DNA of 64,000 nt, taken from the NCBI RefSeq assembly GCF_016125515.1, contig NZ_WGLO01000007.1:1-64000 (forward strand), written 5' to 3'. This stretch comes from Hyphomonas sp. (GTDB lineage Bacteria; Pseudomonadota; Alphaproteobacteria; Caulobacterales; Hyphomonadaceae). How positions within the stretch are numbered: the stretch's first letter is position 1; each line of letters opens with the position of its first letter. This document shows positions 17,600 to 26,649 of the stretch, piece by piece. The position numbers were made by a program, and so were the translations under genes. The notes beneath the pieces are model-generated. The model was not told the DNA's origin. It did no database searches and saw only the letters and a list, made by a program, of their open reading frames with translations.

Positions 17600-18744
17600 C
17601 ACGCGGTTTCCTTCAATACGGTTCGCCGGGCCGCTTCGAGCCAGGCGTCAGCGACGCGCTCGAAGTCTTCCGGTTTTGTGTCCCACCCGAAACTGGTGCG
17701 GACCGACGATTCCGCAAGGGCGTCATCGGCGCCCATGGCCATCAGCACAAGCGAACGTTTCACCTTGCCGGACGAACAGGCCGATCCGGCCGATACGCAT
17801 ATCCCGGCGAGATCCATCGCCATCACCTGCGTTTCGGAACGAAAGCCAGGCCGGGCGAAGTTCGACGTGCCGGCGAGCCTCGGGCTGTTCTCGCCGATCA
17901 CCGTGACGCCGCCTTCGGCCTTGAGCCGCGCTTCCATCGCATCCCGGTATTTGAGCAGCGTAGCATATTTCGAAAGGTCGCGCACGGCGGCCTCGGTGGC
18001 GGCGCCAAATCCGGCGATCCCTGCCACGTTCTCTGTACCGGACCGCAGACCGCGTTCCTGCCCGCCGCCATATTGCAGCGCCATCAACGGCGCCCCGGCT
18101 CTGTGCCACAGCGCGCCGACACCCTGCGGCCCCCCGATCTTGTGCGCCGCCAGCGCCACATAGTCGGCGCCCAGAAGGGCTACATTGACCGCCACTTTGC
18201 CGAGCCCCTGCACCGCATCGCAGATCGTCAGCCCGCCTGCGGCCCGCACCAGCCCAGCCGCCTCCGCAACCGGCTGCAGGATGCCGGTCTCGTTGTTGGC
18301 GAGCATCAGCGCGAGGATGGGCGTGCCCTTCGCGGCCTTATCCCAACCCTCAAGGCGCGCTTTCAGGTCTGCAAGGTCCACCCGGCCATCGGGGCCGACA
18401 TAAGCCGTTTCCATCGGCACGCCGGCCCGGGCAGCGGCCTTGCCGGTAGCCTCGTGCTCTATCGCGGAAACGATCAGCGTGGCCTTGCTGTCCAGGCCCA
18501 GAACGGACCCGTGCACTGCCAGAGCCAGCGATTCCGTGCCCCCACTGGTGAAAAGGATATCTTCGGCGCGCGAGCCGATGGCGCCGCCGATCTGGCTTCG
18601 TGCCTTCTCCACCACGGCCCGCGCTGCCCGTCCGGCCTGGTGCACCGACGAGGGATTCGCCGGGCCGAGCGCCAGCGCGGCCAGCAGAGCCTCGCGCGCT
18701 TCGGGCCGCATCGGGGCGGTGGCGTTGTAGTCGGCATAGATCAT
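17599..18744 (-). CDS. Cysteine desulfurase, IscS/NifS-like (group I)
   Basis: This 381-residue class V aminotransferase-fold PLP enzyme leads the suf operon. It shows [14 protein letters not shown] at the start, the PLP lysine in [11 protein letters not shown], and the flexible-loop cysteine in [11 protein letters not shown]. The loop sequence is group I, unlike the SufS encoded downstream. Alphaproteobacterial suf operons often begin with iscR and such an iscS-like gene; iscR is missing here. A TATATA box lies 8 bp before the start, which would give a leaderless or nearly leaderless mRNA. Confidence 0.92.
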
Positions 18745-18853
18745 GCCGCTCTATATAGGCTTTTCCGGCCAATGCCGCACCTGCAGAAAAATTTGCATTT
18801 TCCTGCCGATTTGGCCTATCTCGCCCGCTTCACTGGAAAAAACCGAGGATCAG

Positions 18854-19573
18854 ATGGCAGAAATCATCATTCCGGGCCCGCAAGGGCGGATCGAAGCACG
18901 CTATACTGAGCCCCCGTATCCGGGCGCGCCGATTGCGCTGATCCTTCATCCGCACCCCAAAGCGGGCGGAACGATGCAGGATCCGGTCACGATCATGCTG
19001 TACCAGCTGTTCGAGAAACACGGCTTCGGCGTGCTGCGCTACAACTCGCGCGGCGTTGGGCGCTCGCAGGGCGTGTATGACCAGGGTATCGGCGAACTCG
19101 AAGACGCCGCCTACGTACTCGACTATCTCGAGAACCTGTCCGAAAGCCCGCGCCTTGTATGGTGTGCCGGCTACTCCTTCGGCGCGTGGATCACGCTGCA
19201 GCTGCTGATGCGCCGCCCGGAGATCGACGGCTTCCTTGCCATCTCGCCGCCGGCCAACCACTACGACCTGTCCTTCCTCGCGCCCTGCCCGGCCTCGGGC
19301 CTGATCGTTACCGGCGATGCCGACACGATCGCCACGCCGGAAGACGTCGAACGGGCACTGACCAAGGTACGCGTCCAGAAGGGCCACAAGGTCGACCGTG
19401 CAAAGGTCAAAGGCGCCAACCACTTCTACGTCGACAAGCGTGAAGAGCTGATCGGTGTCTGTGAGGACTACCTGCTGCGCCGTCTCGACGAGGCAGAAAA
19501 CCAGCTGCGCCTCGAAGCGGAAGAAAGCGTCGATGCCGATGTCGTCGAGGACGACGAAGACTTCGAAGAATAG
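18854..19573 (+). CDS. Alpha/beta hydrolase adjacent to the suf operon
   Basis: The 239-residue cytoplasmic alpha/beta hydrolase has LILHPHPKAGGTMQDP near the oxyanion region, the nucleophile elbow GYSFGAW (Ser about 107), an Asp in VTGDADTIATPEDVE, and a His in KGANHFYVDK. The C-terminal 25 residues are very acidic (DADVVEDDEDFEE). It is divergent from the iscS-like gene; this neighbour is common beside alphaproteobacterial suf operons. Substrate unknown. A GNAT gene follows after 11 bp. Confidence 0.85.
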   Translation: MAEIIIPGPQGRIEARYTEPPYPGAPIALILHPHPKAGGTMQDPVTIMLYQLFEKHGFGVLRYNSRGVGRSQGVYDQGIGELEDAAYVLDYLENLSESPRLVWCAGYSFGAWITLQLLMRRPEIDGFLAISPPANHYDLSFLAPCPASGLIVTGDADTIATPEDVERALTKVRVQKGHKVDRAKVKGANHFYVDKREELIGVCEDYLLRRLDEAENQLRLEAEESVDADVVEDDEDFEE

Positions 19574-19584
19574 GAGCCGCCCGG

Positions 19585-20064
19585 ATGGCGCGGATCAGGT
19601 TTGCCGGGGCGCAGGACACCGAAACGGTCCTGCGCTTCATCCGCGCGCTCGCCGAGTATGAGAAACTGAGCAACGACTGCGTCGCCGATGCAGATTCCCT
19701 CAAGGCCCATCTGTTCGGACCGCGGCCTTATGCAGAAGTCCTGCTGATCGAAGACGAGGCCGGCGCTGCGCACGGCTTCGCGCTTTTCTTCCACAACTTC
19801 TCGACCTTCCTCGGAAAGCCCGGAATTTACCTGGAAGACCTGTTCGTGGACCGCGCCCAGCGCGGCAAGGGCTATGGCAAGGCGTTGCTGGTCAGGCTCG
19901 CCGAACTCGCCGTCGAGCGCGGCTGCGGCCGGCTCGAATGGTCCGTCCTCGACTGGAACACGCCGTCCATCGACTTCTATCTCTCCCTCGGTGCCAAACC
20001 GATGGACGAGTGGACGATCTACCGGCTTGATGGCGAACGGCTTGAAAGCCTCGCCAAAGCCTAG
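19585..20064 (+). CDS. GNAT-family N-acetyltransferase (diamine-acetyltransferase-like)
   Basis: The 159-residue protein has a full GNAT fold: IRFAGAQDTETVLRFIRAL start, EDLFVDRAQRGKGYGKALL (acetyl-CoA loop Q-R-G-K-G-Y-G), and WSVLDWNTPSIDFYLSLGA. The YLEDLFV and NTPSIDFY segments resemble spermidine/spermine or thialysine acetyltransferases. AGGAG precedes the start. It forms a unit with the upstream hydrolase and overlaps the convergent anmK stop by 4 bp. Substrate is inferred only loosely. Confidence 0.88.
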   Translation: MARIRFAGAQDTETVLRFIRALAEYEKLSNDCVADADSLKAHLFGPRPYAEVLLIEDEAGAAHGFALFFHNFSTFLGKPGIYLEDLFVDRAQRGKGYGKALLVRLAELAVERGCGRLEWSVLDWNTPSIDFYLSLGAKPMDEWTIYRLDGERLESLAKA

Positions 20065-21188
20065 GTGAACAGCTGCCCGCCGGTCATGGGCGCAGGCACG
20101 CCGGTGGTCATCGGCCAGCTGATCGGCAGCTGCCGCATCCGGCGGGCCGCGAGGAAGGCAAACGCTTCTGCTTCAATGGAATCGCCGCGCCAGCCAGCAT
20201 CTTCAGCCGTCATCACCGGGCAGGACAGCGCGCTCTTGAGCGCCGCCATCAGCGCCGGATTATGCCGCCCGCCGCCACACGCGATCACACGCGAAGGCTT
20301 CTCCGGCAGCAGGTCGACACCCGCCGCCACGGCCGCCGCCGAAAAGGCCGTCAGCGTCGCCGCACCATCTTCGACCGACAGGCCACGCGCCACGCTGGCG
20401 TTAAAGTCATAGCGGTCCAGCGATTTGGGCGGCGTCTCGGTGAACCAATCATGGTCCAGCAGCTGCGCCATCAGGCCGGGATGCACGCTACCGGCTATCG
20501 CCAGTTTGCCGCCCGCGTCATGCGTGCCCCGGCCATGCCCCTCCACCCATTCATCGATGGGGCCGTTGGCGGGTCCGGTATCGAACGCGATCAGGCTGCC
20601 ATCGGCCATCCGTGCCGTGATGTTGGCCACGCCGCCGAGGTTCAGAACGCAGGCCGGCTCATTGCCGAGCAGATCCAGCAGCGCCGCGTGGTAGGCCGGT
20701 GCGAGCGGCGCACCCTGCCCGCCCGCCTCGACATCGGCCGAGCGGAAATCGCAGACCAGCGGGACGCCGAGCGCCGCATGCAGGGCGAACGGATCGACCA
20801 GCTGCAGCGTGGCGCCTTTCTGGCCTGGCTTGGGCCGGCGGTGCAGCACGGTCTGGCCATGCACGCCGGCCAGCAGCGGCTGCGGCGCCCGCGTGGGCGA
20901 GGTCAGCATCTGCCAGGCCTCGTAATGGGTCCGCGTGATCACATCCAGCGCCGCCTTGAACGGGGCCTCGGGCACCGGCCCGGTCCAGTTCCAGGCCCGG
21001 GCCGCCTCGGTCGCCGCCCGCAGGATCGCCCGCTCCTCAGCGGAGTATTTCCGCTCCACCGCCGGACCGAATTCGACCACTTTCTCCCCGTCGGTCCGGA
21101 TCATGGCGGCATCGACCGCGTCCAGCGACGTGCCGGACATGAAGCCAGCCACCCAGACCGGTGTTGTTTTTTCCGTAGCAGTGTTCAA
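20061..21188 (-). CDS. anmK: Anhydro-N-acetylmuramic acid kinase
   Basis: The enzyme phosphorylates and opens 1,6-anhydroMurNAc during cell-wall recycling. Landmarks: GFMSGTSLDAVDAAM (phosphate-binding), NLGGVANIT, FDTGPANGPIDEW and ACGGGRHNPALM. Length 375 fits. The first codons are uncertain: I used the TTG at 21188 with GGAAAGG upstream, because the in-frame ATG at 21296 lies inside tyrS. tyrS is divergent from it. Confidence 0.93.
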   Translation of the reverse strand: MNTATEKTTPVWVAGFMSGTSLDAVDAAMIRTDGEKVVEFGPAVERKYSAEERAILRAATEAARAWNWTGPVPEAPFKAALDVITRTHYEAWQMLTSPTRAPQPLLAGVHGQTVLHRRPKPGQKGATLQLVDPFALHAALGVPLVCDFRSADVEAGGQGAPLAPAYHAALLDLLGNEPACVLNLGGVANITARMADGSLIAFDTGPANGPIDEWVEGHGRGTHDAGGKLAIAGSVHPGLMAQLLDHDWFTETPPKSLDRYDFNASVARGLSVEDGAATLTAFSAAAVAAGVDLLPEKPSRVIACGGGRHNPALMAALKSALSCPVMTAEDAGWRGDSIEAEAFAFLAARRMRQLPISWPMTTGVPAPMTGGQLFT

Positions 21189-21240
21189 GCCCTGCCCTTT
21201 CCGTGTTACGCGCGCGTCTGCTCCACGGAGACACAAGAAT

Positions 21241-22491
21241 ATGAGCGAATACAAGTCGGAATTCCTGCGCGAGCTCAGCTGGCGCGGCTTCATCAAGCAG
21301 ATGACGCATGAGGCAGAGCTCGACGCTTACTGCGCCTCGGGAACGCCCGTCGCGTATATCGGCTTCGACGCGACCGCCGACAGCCTGCATGTCGGCTCGC
21401 TCCTGCAGATCATGATGCTGCGCATCTTCCAGCGCCATGGCGGCAAGCCGGTCGCCCTGATGGGCGGCGGCACCACCAAGATCGGCGACCCAACCGACAA
21501 GGAAAAGTCGCGCCCCCTGCTCACCGACGCGCAGATCAACGCCAACATCGCCGGCATCAAGAAGGCCTTCCGGCCTTTCCTGACATTCGGCGACGGCGCG
21601 TGCGATGCGATCATGGTCAACAATGACGACTGGCTAGGCAAGCTTGGCTACATCCAGATGTTGCGCGAGATCGGTATCCACTTCACCATCAACACGATGG
21701 TGAAGCAGGACACCGTCGCCCGCCGCCTTGAAGCGGAGCAGCCTTACACCTTCCTCGAATTCAACTACCTGCTGATGCAGTCCTACGACTTCCTCGAACT
21801 CTTCCGGCGCCAGGGCTGCCGGCTGCAGCTCGGGGGCTCAGACCAGTGGGGCAACATCGTCGGCGGCGTGGACCTGGTCCACAAGGTCGAAGGCGGCAAG
21901 GCCTTCGGCCTGACGGCGCACCTCATCACGACCTCGTCCGGTGGCAAGATGGGCAAGACCGCCGACGGCGCGGTCTGGCTCAACGCCGACCGCCGCAGCC
22001 CTTACGAGTACTGGCAGTTCTGGCGCAACACCGAAGACGCTGATGTCGGCCGCTTCCTGCGCTTGTTCACGGATCTGCCGAAAGCCGAGATCGAGAAACT
22101 CGAAGCCCTTGAAGGCGCCGCCATCAACGACGCGAAGATCGCCCTCGCAAATGCGGCAACGGCCTTGCTGCACGGCGAGGCAGCGGCGAGGGAAGCTGAG
22201 GCTGCAGCCAAGGCCGTATTCAGCGACGGCGCGTCTTCGGCGGGCCTGCCGACCGCGCTTGTTCCGCAGGCGGATCTTGAGGCAGGCATGCTGGTCGCAG
22301 CGGCCTGCACGGCCGCCGGCCTGTCGAAATCGAACGGTGAAGCCCGCCGCCTGATCGAACAAGGCGCTATCCGCCTGAACGACGAACTGGTCTCGGATCC
22401 GAATGCGAAAGTCTCGTTGGCCGACCTGCAGGACGGCGCAATCAAGCTTTCGGCCGGCAAGAAGCGGCATGCGCTGATCAAGGCCGGTTAG
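21241..22491 (+). CDS. tyrS: Tyrosyl-tRNA synthetase
   Basis: The 416-residue class I synthetase charges tRNA-Tyr. It has YIGFDATADSLHVGSLL (HIGH-type HVGS), the tyrosine-binding SDQWGNI, the KMSKS-type loop SGGKMGKT, and a C-terminal S4 RNA-binding domain (SNGEARRLIEQGAIRLNDE). GGAG precedes the ATG at 21241. The frame is open upstream to 20935 but is antisense to anmK there. Confidence 0.97.
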   Translation: MSEYKSEFLRELSWRGFIKQMTHEAELDAYCASGTPVAYIGFDATADSLHVGSLLQIMMLRIFQRHGGKPVALMGGGTTKIGDPTDKEKSRPLLTDAQINANIAGIKKAFRPFLTFGDGACDAIMVNNDDWLGKLGYIQMLREIGIHFTINTMVKQDTVARRLEAEQPYTFLEFNYLLMQSYDFLELFRRQGCRLQLGGSDQWGNIVGGVDLVHKVEGGKAFGLTAHLITTSSGGKMGKTADGAVWLNADRRSPYEYWQFWRNTEDADVGRFLRLFTDLPKAEIEKLEALEGAAINDAKIALANAATALLHGEAAAREAEAAAKAVFSDGASSAGLPTALVPQADLEAGMLVAAACTAAGLSKSNGEARRLIEQGAIRLNDELVSDPNAKVSLADLQDGAIKLSAGKKRHALIKAG

Positions 22492-22494
22492 GCT

Positions 22495-25400
22495 CTAGAA
22501 CGTCTCGTTCTTGATCGCAGGTAATTCTTTCGGCAGCGGCGCGTCCGGTGCGCGCGGCTTGGCTTCAGGAATATTGGTGTCCGATGGGTTTTCGAAAATG
22601 CGGCGGATCACGCCCGGCGCCAGCGCCGACAGCGGGTTCACCGATACGCTCGCCTTCTGCAGCGTGCCACGCACCCCATAGGTCAACGAGAACACGCCCT
22701 CACCATCGCGGCCAACGACGAGGTCGCCCAGGATCGGAATTCCTCCGAGGGCGGAGTTCACGCCAAAGCTAGGCACCAGGACGCCGTCGATCTGGATGTC
22801 GGTGGATTTGGAATCGATGAAGCCGCTGGCCGTCATGCCGAGTGCGGGTCCCTGGGCTTTGGCCCCGTTGATGATGTAGCGTCCCTTGGTGATCTTCAGC
22901 GGCAGGTCGATCCGCGAGAACATCACGCCCTCGCCCGACAGCGTATCGGCCAGGCCCCGCAGCGAGGCCAGCGACAGGATTTGCGTCAGGAACGGCGCAT
23001 TGCTCATCCGGGCGCCTGATATCGCGACCATCAGATTGGCCGGCATGTTGCCGTGCTCCAACGTCCCCTTCATCTCCAGCGTGCCGCCGGAAATGAAATC
23101 CGAATTCAGAAAAGCGCTCGCGAGGAAGCCCGCATCGCCTGCGGTGACATTGATCTTCGGCGCACCGCCGCCCATGGCGTCAATCGAGGCCACGATGGGC
23201 GCGCCGCCGGTGGCAACGCCGCTCGCCGTCAGCGTCTCCAGCCCCGCCTTGCCAGTCATCACCGTGAGGTTCGCGTCGCGCAGGTCGAGCCCGGGCCGCA
23301 CGGTCAGACGGTCCACCGCCGCCGAAAGCGACATGGGCGCGCCGTCGCCCGCCTCGTCGCCGCTCAGCCCCGTCAGGCCCGGCATTAGTCCGGAAATGTC
23401 GAGATAGGCCCCGCTCAGGTTCAGCACGGGCTGTCCACTGATGCCCCGGCTCATCTTCACACTGACATCAGACACATTGCGGAAATAGGCCCGCCGCAGG
23501 TCTGCGGAAACCAGTTTCGAGTCATTGACGTTGAGCGTGAAGTCGCCGTCCAGCGCGGCGCCGTCAGCGCTGAACTTCACCTTGGATGTCGCGGCGTCGC
23601 CGGTGCGCTTGTAGTCGACCGTCGCTTTCGAGGCGCCGCCGCGCGGCTTCAGCCAGCCGATCTCCGCCATGTCGAGCCGCGCATCGGTGAAGTCGATTTT
23701 TGCCGATGCCGTTTCGAGGTTCGCGCCGTCCAGCGTGGCCACCAGATCAAGCGGCGCCTCGCCCGCCATGTAGGCGCGGCCGATCATGCCGAAACTGTTC
23801 AGGAAATCGGCCGAAACAAATCCCTTGGCCGAGAGATTTGCCGGCTGGTCATCTTCGGCGAACCGGTCGGACCAGACGAAATCGACCGGCGAGGCGCCGA
23901 GTGCGCCCTGACCGGTCATCTTGATACCATTCTGGTCGAGATCGACCTTCATCATCGCGCCCGTCAGATCGAGCCCGAATGCCGCGCCCTTCAGTCCGCC
24001 ATTTCGGATCGTGCCGAGGCCGGTGAAGCGCAGCTGCTCGTAGGGCACATCATCCAGCGCCGGGCGGAACAATTCATACGTGAATTCCGCATCGCCGCTA
24101 ATACGCGCCGGATCGAGATCGAACTGCAGCCGGGACTCAGCCAGCGTCTTGATGATGTTGCGCGCCGGCCCCTTGCCCTTTGCAAACACTCGGAATTCGG
24201 TGCCGCGCGGATTGAAGGCCGGAAAGTCGACGAGACCTTCGGTCACTTGCCAGCCGGCGTAAGCGGCGCTGTCGAGCACGACCTTGAAACTGTTTCCCGT
24301 CAGGCGGCCGCTGCCGACCCCGTTCTCGACCGGCGGCAGGTCTTCCAGGAACTTCACCCGCGCACCTTCGACATTGAACGTCACCTCTAGGTCCGTGTCG
24401 CGCAGGTAACCTTGGGCGAAGCTGTCGCGTGCCAGCGTCACATGCCCCTTCGCATTGCGCGCCACGCCGGCCTCGATGTGCGTCGCCCCGAAATCGCGTG
24501 CACCGGAAGCCAGCTTGGCCGGCCAGAGCGCCACGACCGTCTCGCGCGGCAGCATGCCGGGCACCTCGACATCGAGCGCTCCGATGAACGGTGACTCGCC
24601 CGGCTGCCGGTCCGGCGTACGGGCCATATCGCCCTGCAGCGCAAACTCTGCGCCTCCGATCACCAGCTTGGCCTTGGTGTTGCGCACAGCCAGCGCCGTC
24701 AGGTCGGCCTCGCCGGCCGCGTCGAGGCTGGCAATGTCGATGGGCGCTTCCAGGAAAGGGGTCAGGTTGGCGGTCAGCGCGGGACTCGTCAGCCGGAACG
24801 GGCGGAAGCCTTCGCCCGTCAGCGCGCGCTCCAGTTCCAGCTCGACATGGCCCTTGAAGACTCCGGTTCCGAGCGATTCCAGCGTCAGCTTCAGCCGGTC
24901 ATCCGGCCGGCCATACGTGCCCGCGATGTGAAGATCGGTCACCGGATGGGTCCCGCTCGCGAGGCTCAGCGTGCCGGGGCCGCTATCGACTTTCAGACGC
25001 ACCTCTTCGATGCCGCTCGCCTGCGTGAAGGCGACCGATACCTCGAAGGTGGAGTCGAGCCCTTCGGAGCCGTCGCCGCCAAGCCCCGTCCGGTGGATCA
25101 GTTCGCCGAGCGGCCAATCGGCCACGCCGAGTTCCGCCAGCATCCTGGTGCTGCGCTCGCTGGTCTGCATCCGGATGGCAATACCGCCCGGAAGACCGTC
25201 GCCGAGCCCGCTGCCCGAAACGGTCAAGGTCAGCCCGTCATCCGTGCGCGTCAGTTCGCTGGTGGTGTGCTGCATGGTGCCGAGTTCTGCGAGCGCCGCA
25301 TCGCGCACGCGCAGCTCGAACCCTTCGAGGCGCAACGACTCGAAGGTCAGCTTTTCATCGGTCTGTTTCAGTGCGGCGAGCCAATCCGGCAGGACCGTGT

Positions 25401-25881
25401 TGGCATAATCGAGCCAGCCTTGCGGCGTGGTCGGCAGCTGGCGGGCCTTCAATTCCGGCAGCGGGTCGCCGCCCAGGTTCCAGAGATTGCCGAACTTGTG
25501 ATCGAGCCCGATCCATCCGTCGCGCAGGTTGAGCCGCAGCACCTCGACCTTGCCCACCACCAGGGCTGAGGCTGACAGAACGATGTCGGCGTTCCTGGCC
25601 TCCGCCGCCGGCCGGCCCTCTGCATCGAACAAGCGCACGTCATGCGCCGTTACCTGCACCCGTTTTGATTGGGGCGACCATTCCAGCTGCAGCGCTCCGA
25701 TGGACACGTCGCGTCCCTCGCGCGCTTCCGATAGCGCATGCTCGACATCATCCCGGAACGGCGACAGATCGAGCGGACCGCTGGACAGTCTCAGCAGGAG
25801 CAGACCGCTGGCCGCCATGAGCACCAGGACGAGAGCCCCGAGGATCTCCATGATGACAATTGATGCGGTCTGGCGGACCAA
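22495..25881 (-). CDS. Large AsmA/YhdP-like envelope protein (DUF3971)
   Basis: The roughly 1128-residue protein has one N-terminal membrane segment (MEILGALVLVLMAASGLLLL region) followed by a long periplasmic beta-rich body and an AsmA-like C-terminal region (GLADTLSGEGVMFSRIDLPL, then KGRYIINGAKAQGPALGMTA). YhdP, TamB and AsmA-like proteins form bridges for phospholipid transport between membranes. The proposed start is a TTG at 25881 with GAGGAG seven bases upstream; a TTG at 25896 and an ATG about 10 codons inside are alternatives. It ends 3 bp from the convergent tyrS stop. Confidence 0.82.
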   Translation of the reverse strand: MVRQTASIVIMEILGALVLVLMAASGLLLLRLSSGPLDLSPFRDDVEHALSEAREGRDVSIGALQLEWSPQSKRVQVTAHDVRLFDAEGRPAAEARNADIVLSASALVVGKVEVLRLNLRDGWIGLDHKFGNLWNLGGDPLPELKARQLPTTPQGWLDYANTVLPDWLAALKQTDEKLTFESLRLEGFELRVRDAALAELGTMQHTTSELTRTDDGLTLTVSGSGLGDGLPGGIAIRMQTSERSTRMLAELGVADWPLGELIHRTGLGGDGSEGLDSTFEVSVAFTQASGIEEVRLKVDSGPGTLSLASGTHPVTDLHIAGTYGRPDDRLKLTLESLGTGVFKGHVELELERALTGEGFRPFRLTSPALTANLTPFLEAPIDIASLDAAGEADLTALAVRNTKAKLVIGGAEFALQGDMARTPDRQPGESPFIGALDVEVPGMLPRETVVALWPAKLASGARDFGATHIEAGVARNAKGHVTLARDSFAQGYLRDTDLEVTFNVEGARVKFLEDLPPVENGVGSGRLTGNSFKVVLDSAAYAGWQVTEGLVDFPAFNPRGTEFRVFAKGKGPARNIIKTLAESRLQFDLDPARISGDAEFTYELFRPALDDVPYEQLRFTGLGTIRNGGLKGAAFGLDLTGAMMKVDLDQNGIKMTGQGALGASPVDFVWSDRFAEDDQPANLSAKGFVSADFLNSFGMIGRAYMAGEAPLDLVATLDGANLETASAKIDFTDARLDMAEIGWLKPRGGASKATVDYKRTGDAATSKVKFSADGAALDGDFTLNVNDSKLVSADLRRAYFRNVSDVSVKMSRGISGQPVLNLSGAYLDISGLMPGLTGLSGDEAGDGAPMSLSAAVDRLTVRPGLDLRDANLTVMTGKAGLETLTASGVATGGAPIVASIDAMGGGAPKINVTAGDAGFLASAFLNSDFISGGTLEMKGTLEHGNMPANLMVAISGARMSNAPFLTQILSLASLRGLADTLSGEGVMFSRIDLPLKITKGRYIINGAKAQGPALGMTASGFIDSKSTDIQIDGVLVPSFGVNSALGGIPILGDLVVGRDGEGVFSLTYGVRGTLQKASVSVNPLSALAPGVIRRIFENPSDTNIPEAKPRAPDAPLPKELPAIKNETF

Positions 25882-25975
25882 ACGGTGGCTCCTCAAAAAT
25901 CCCGGTATTGCCGAAGGTCCATAGGCACATAGAAACTATAATTACGTGAACGGGCCCCGGCCATAGGAGCATTAC

Positions 25976-26440
25976 ATGAGCACTGAGTTGAAACCCGGCG
26001 ACAAGGCCCCCGCCTTCAGCCTCGAAACGACCGCCGGACCGAAGCGCCTGAAGGATTTCGCGGGTCAGCATCTGGTGCTCTATTTCTACCCCAAGGACGA
26101 CACGCCCGGCTGCACGCTGGAAGCGCAGGACTTCACCGCCCACGCGGCCGCTTTCCGGAAGGCCGGCGCAAGCGTGCTCGGCGTCTCGCGCGATCCCTTG
26201 TCAAAGCACGAGAAGTTCGCCGCCAAATACCAGCTCGATGTCCTGCTCGGCAGTGACGAGGCCGGCGACGTTTCCAATTCCTATGGCACATGGGAGGAGA
26301 AATCGATGTACGGTCGCACCTACATGGGCATGGCGCGCCGGACCTTCCTGATCGGGCCCACCGGAAAGATCGTCCGTGTCTGGCCAAAAGTGAAGGTCAA
26401 GGGGCATGCGGAGGATGTGTTGGCCGCGCTCAAGGAATGA
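25976..26440 (+). CDS. bcp: Bcp/PrxQ-type peroxiredoxin with a single cysteine
   Basis: This 154-residue thioredoxin-fold peroxidase reduces hydroperoxides. The peroxidatic motif YPKDDTPGCTLEAQDF is intact (Cys46). E. coli BCP has a resolving Cys five residues later, but here it is Gln, and there is no other cysteine in the protein. It should work as a 1-Cys enzyme that needs an external thiol. GGAG precedes the start. It is divergent from the AsmA-like gene. Confidence 0.93.
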   Translation: MSTELKPGDKAPAFSLETTAGPKRLKDFAGQHLVLYFYPKDDTPGCTLEAQDFTAHAAAFRKAGASVLGVSRDPLSKHEKFAAKYQLDVLLGSDEAGDVSNSYGTWEEKSMYGRTYMGMARRTFLIGPTGKIVRVWPKVKVKGHAEDVLAALKE

Positions 26441-26488
26441 CCGGTAACAGACCGCTTTTGCCCTGTCTGCGCCGAAACTTTCAGCAAG

Positions 26489-26504
26489 TTAATGAGAAGT
26501 TTAC
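26489..26504 (+). promoter_or_regulatory. CtrA-like site upstream of lmdC-bacA
   Basis: TTAA-N7-TTTAC matches the CtrA full site TTAA-N7-TTAAC with one mismatch, in the 209-bp gap before the M23 peptidase gene. Morphogenesis genes are plausible CtrA targets in stalked alphaproteobacteria. The remainder of the gap (26505-26649) shows a small GGGG/CCCC hairpin near 26543 and no gene. Confidence 0.4.
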
Positions 26505-26649
26505 GTTAAGCTGCGAACATTGCCTAAAAATATGACATGCAGGGGTTTCACCCCCGGTCGAATTGGGTATGTATGACGCGAGGAATGGGAAGCCGGCTGC
26601 AGGGGATTCTGCAGCAACAAGAGTCGTTTCCAACTTACGGGTAGCTTGA

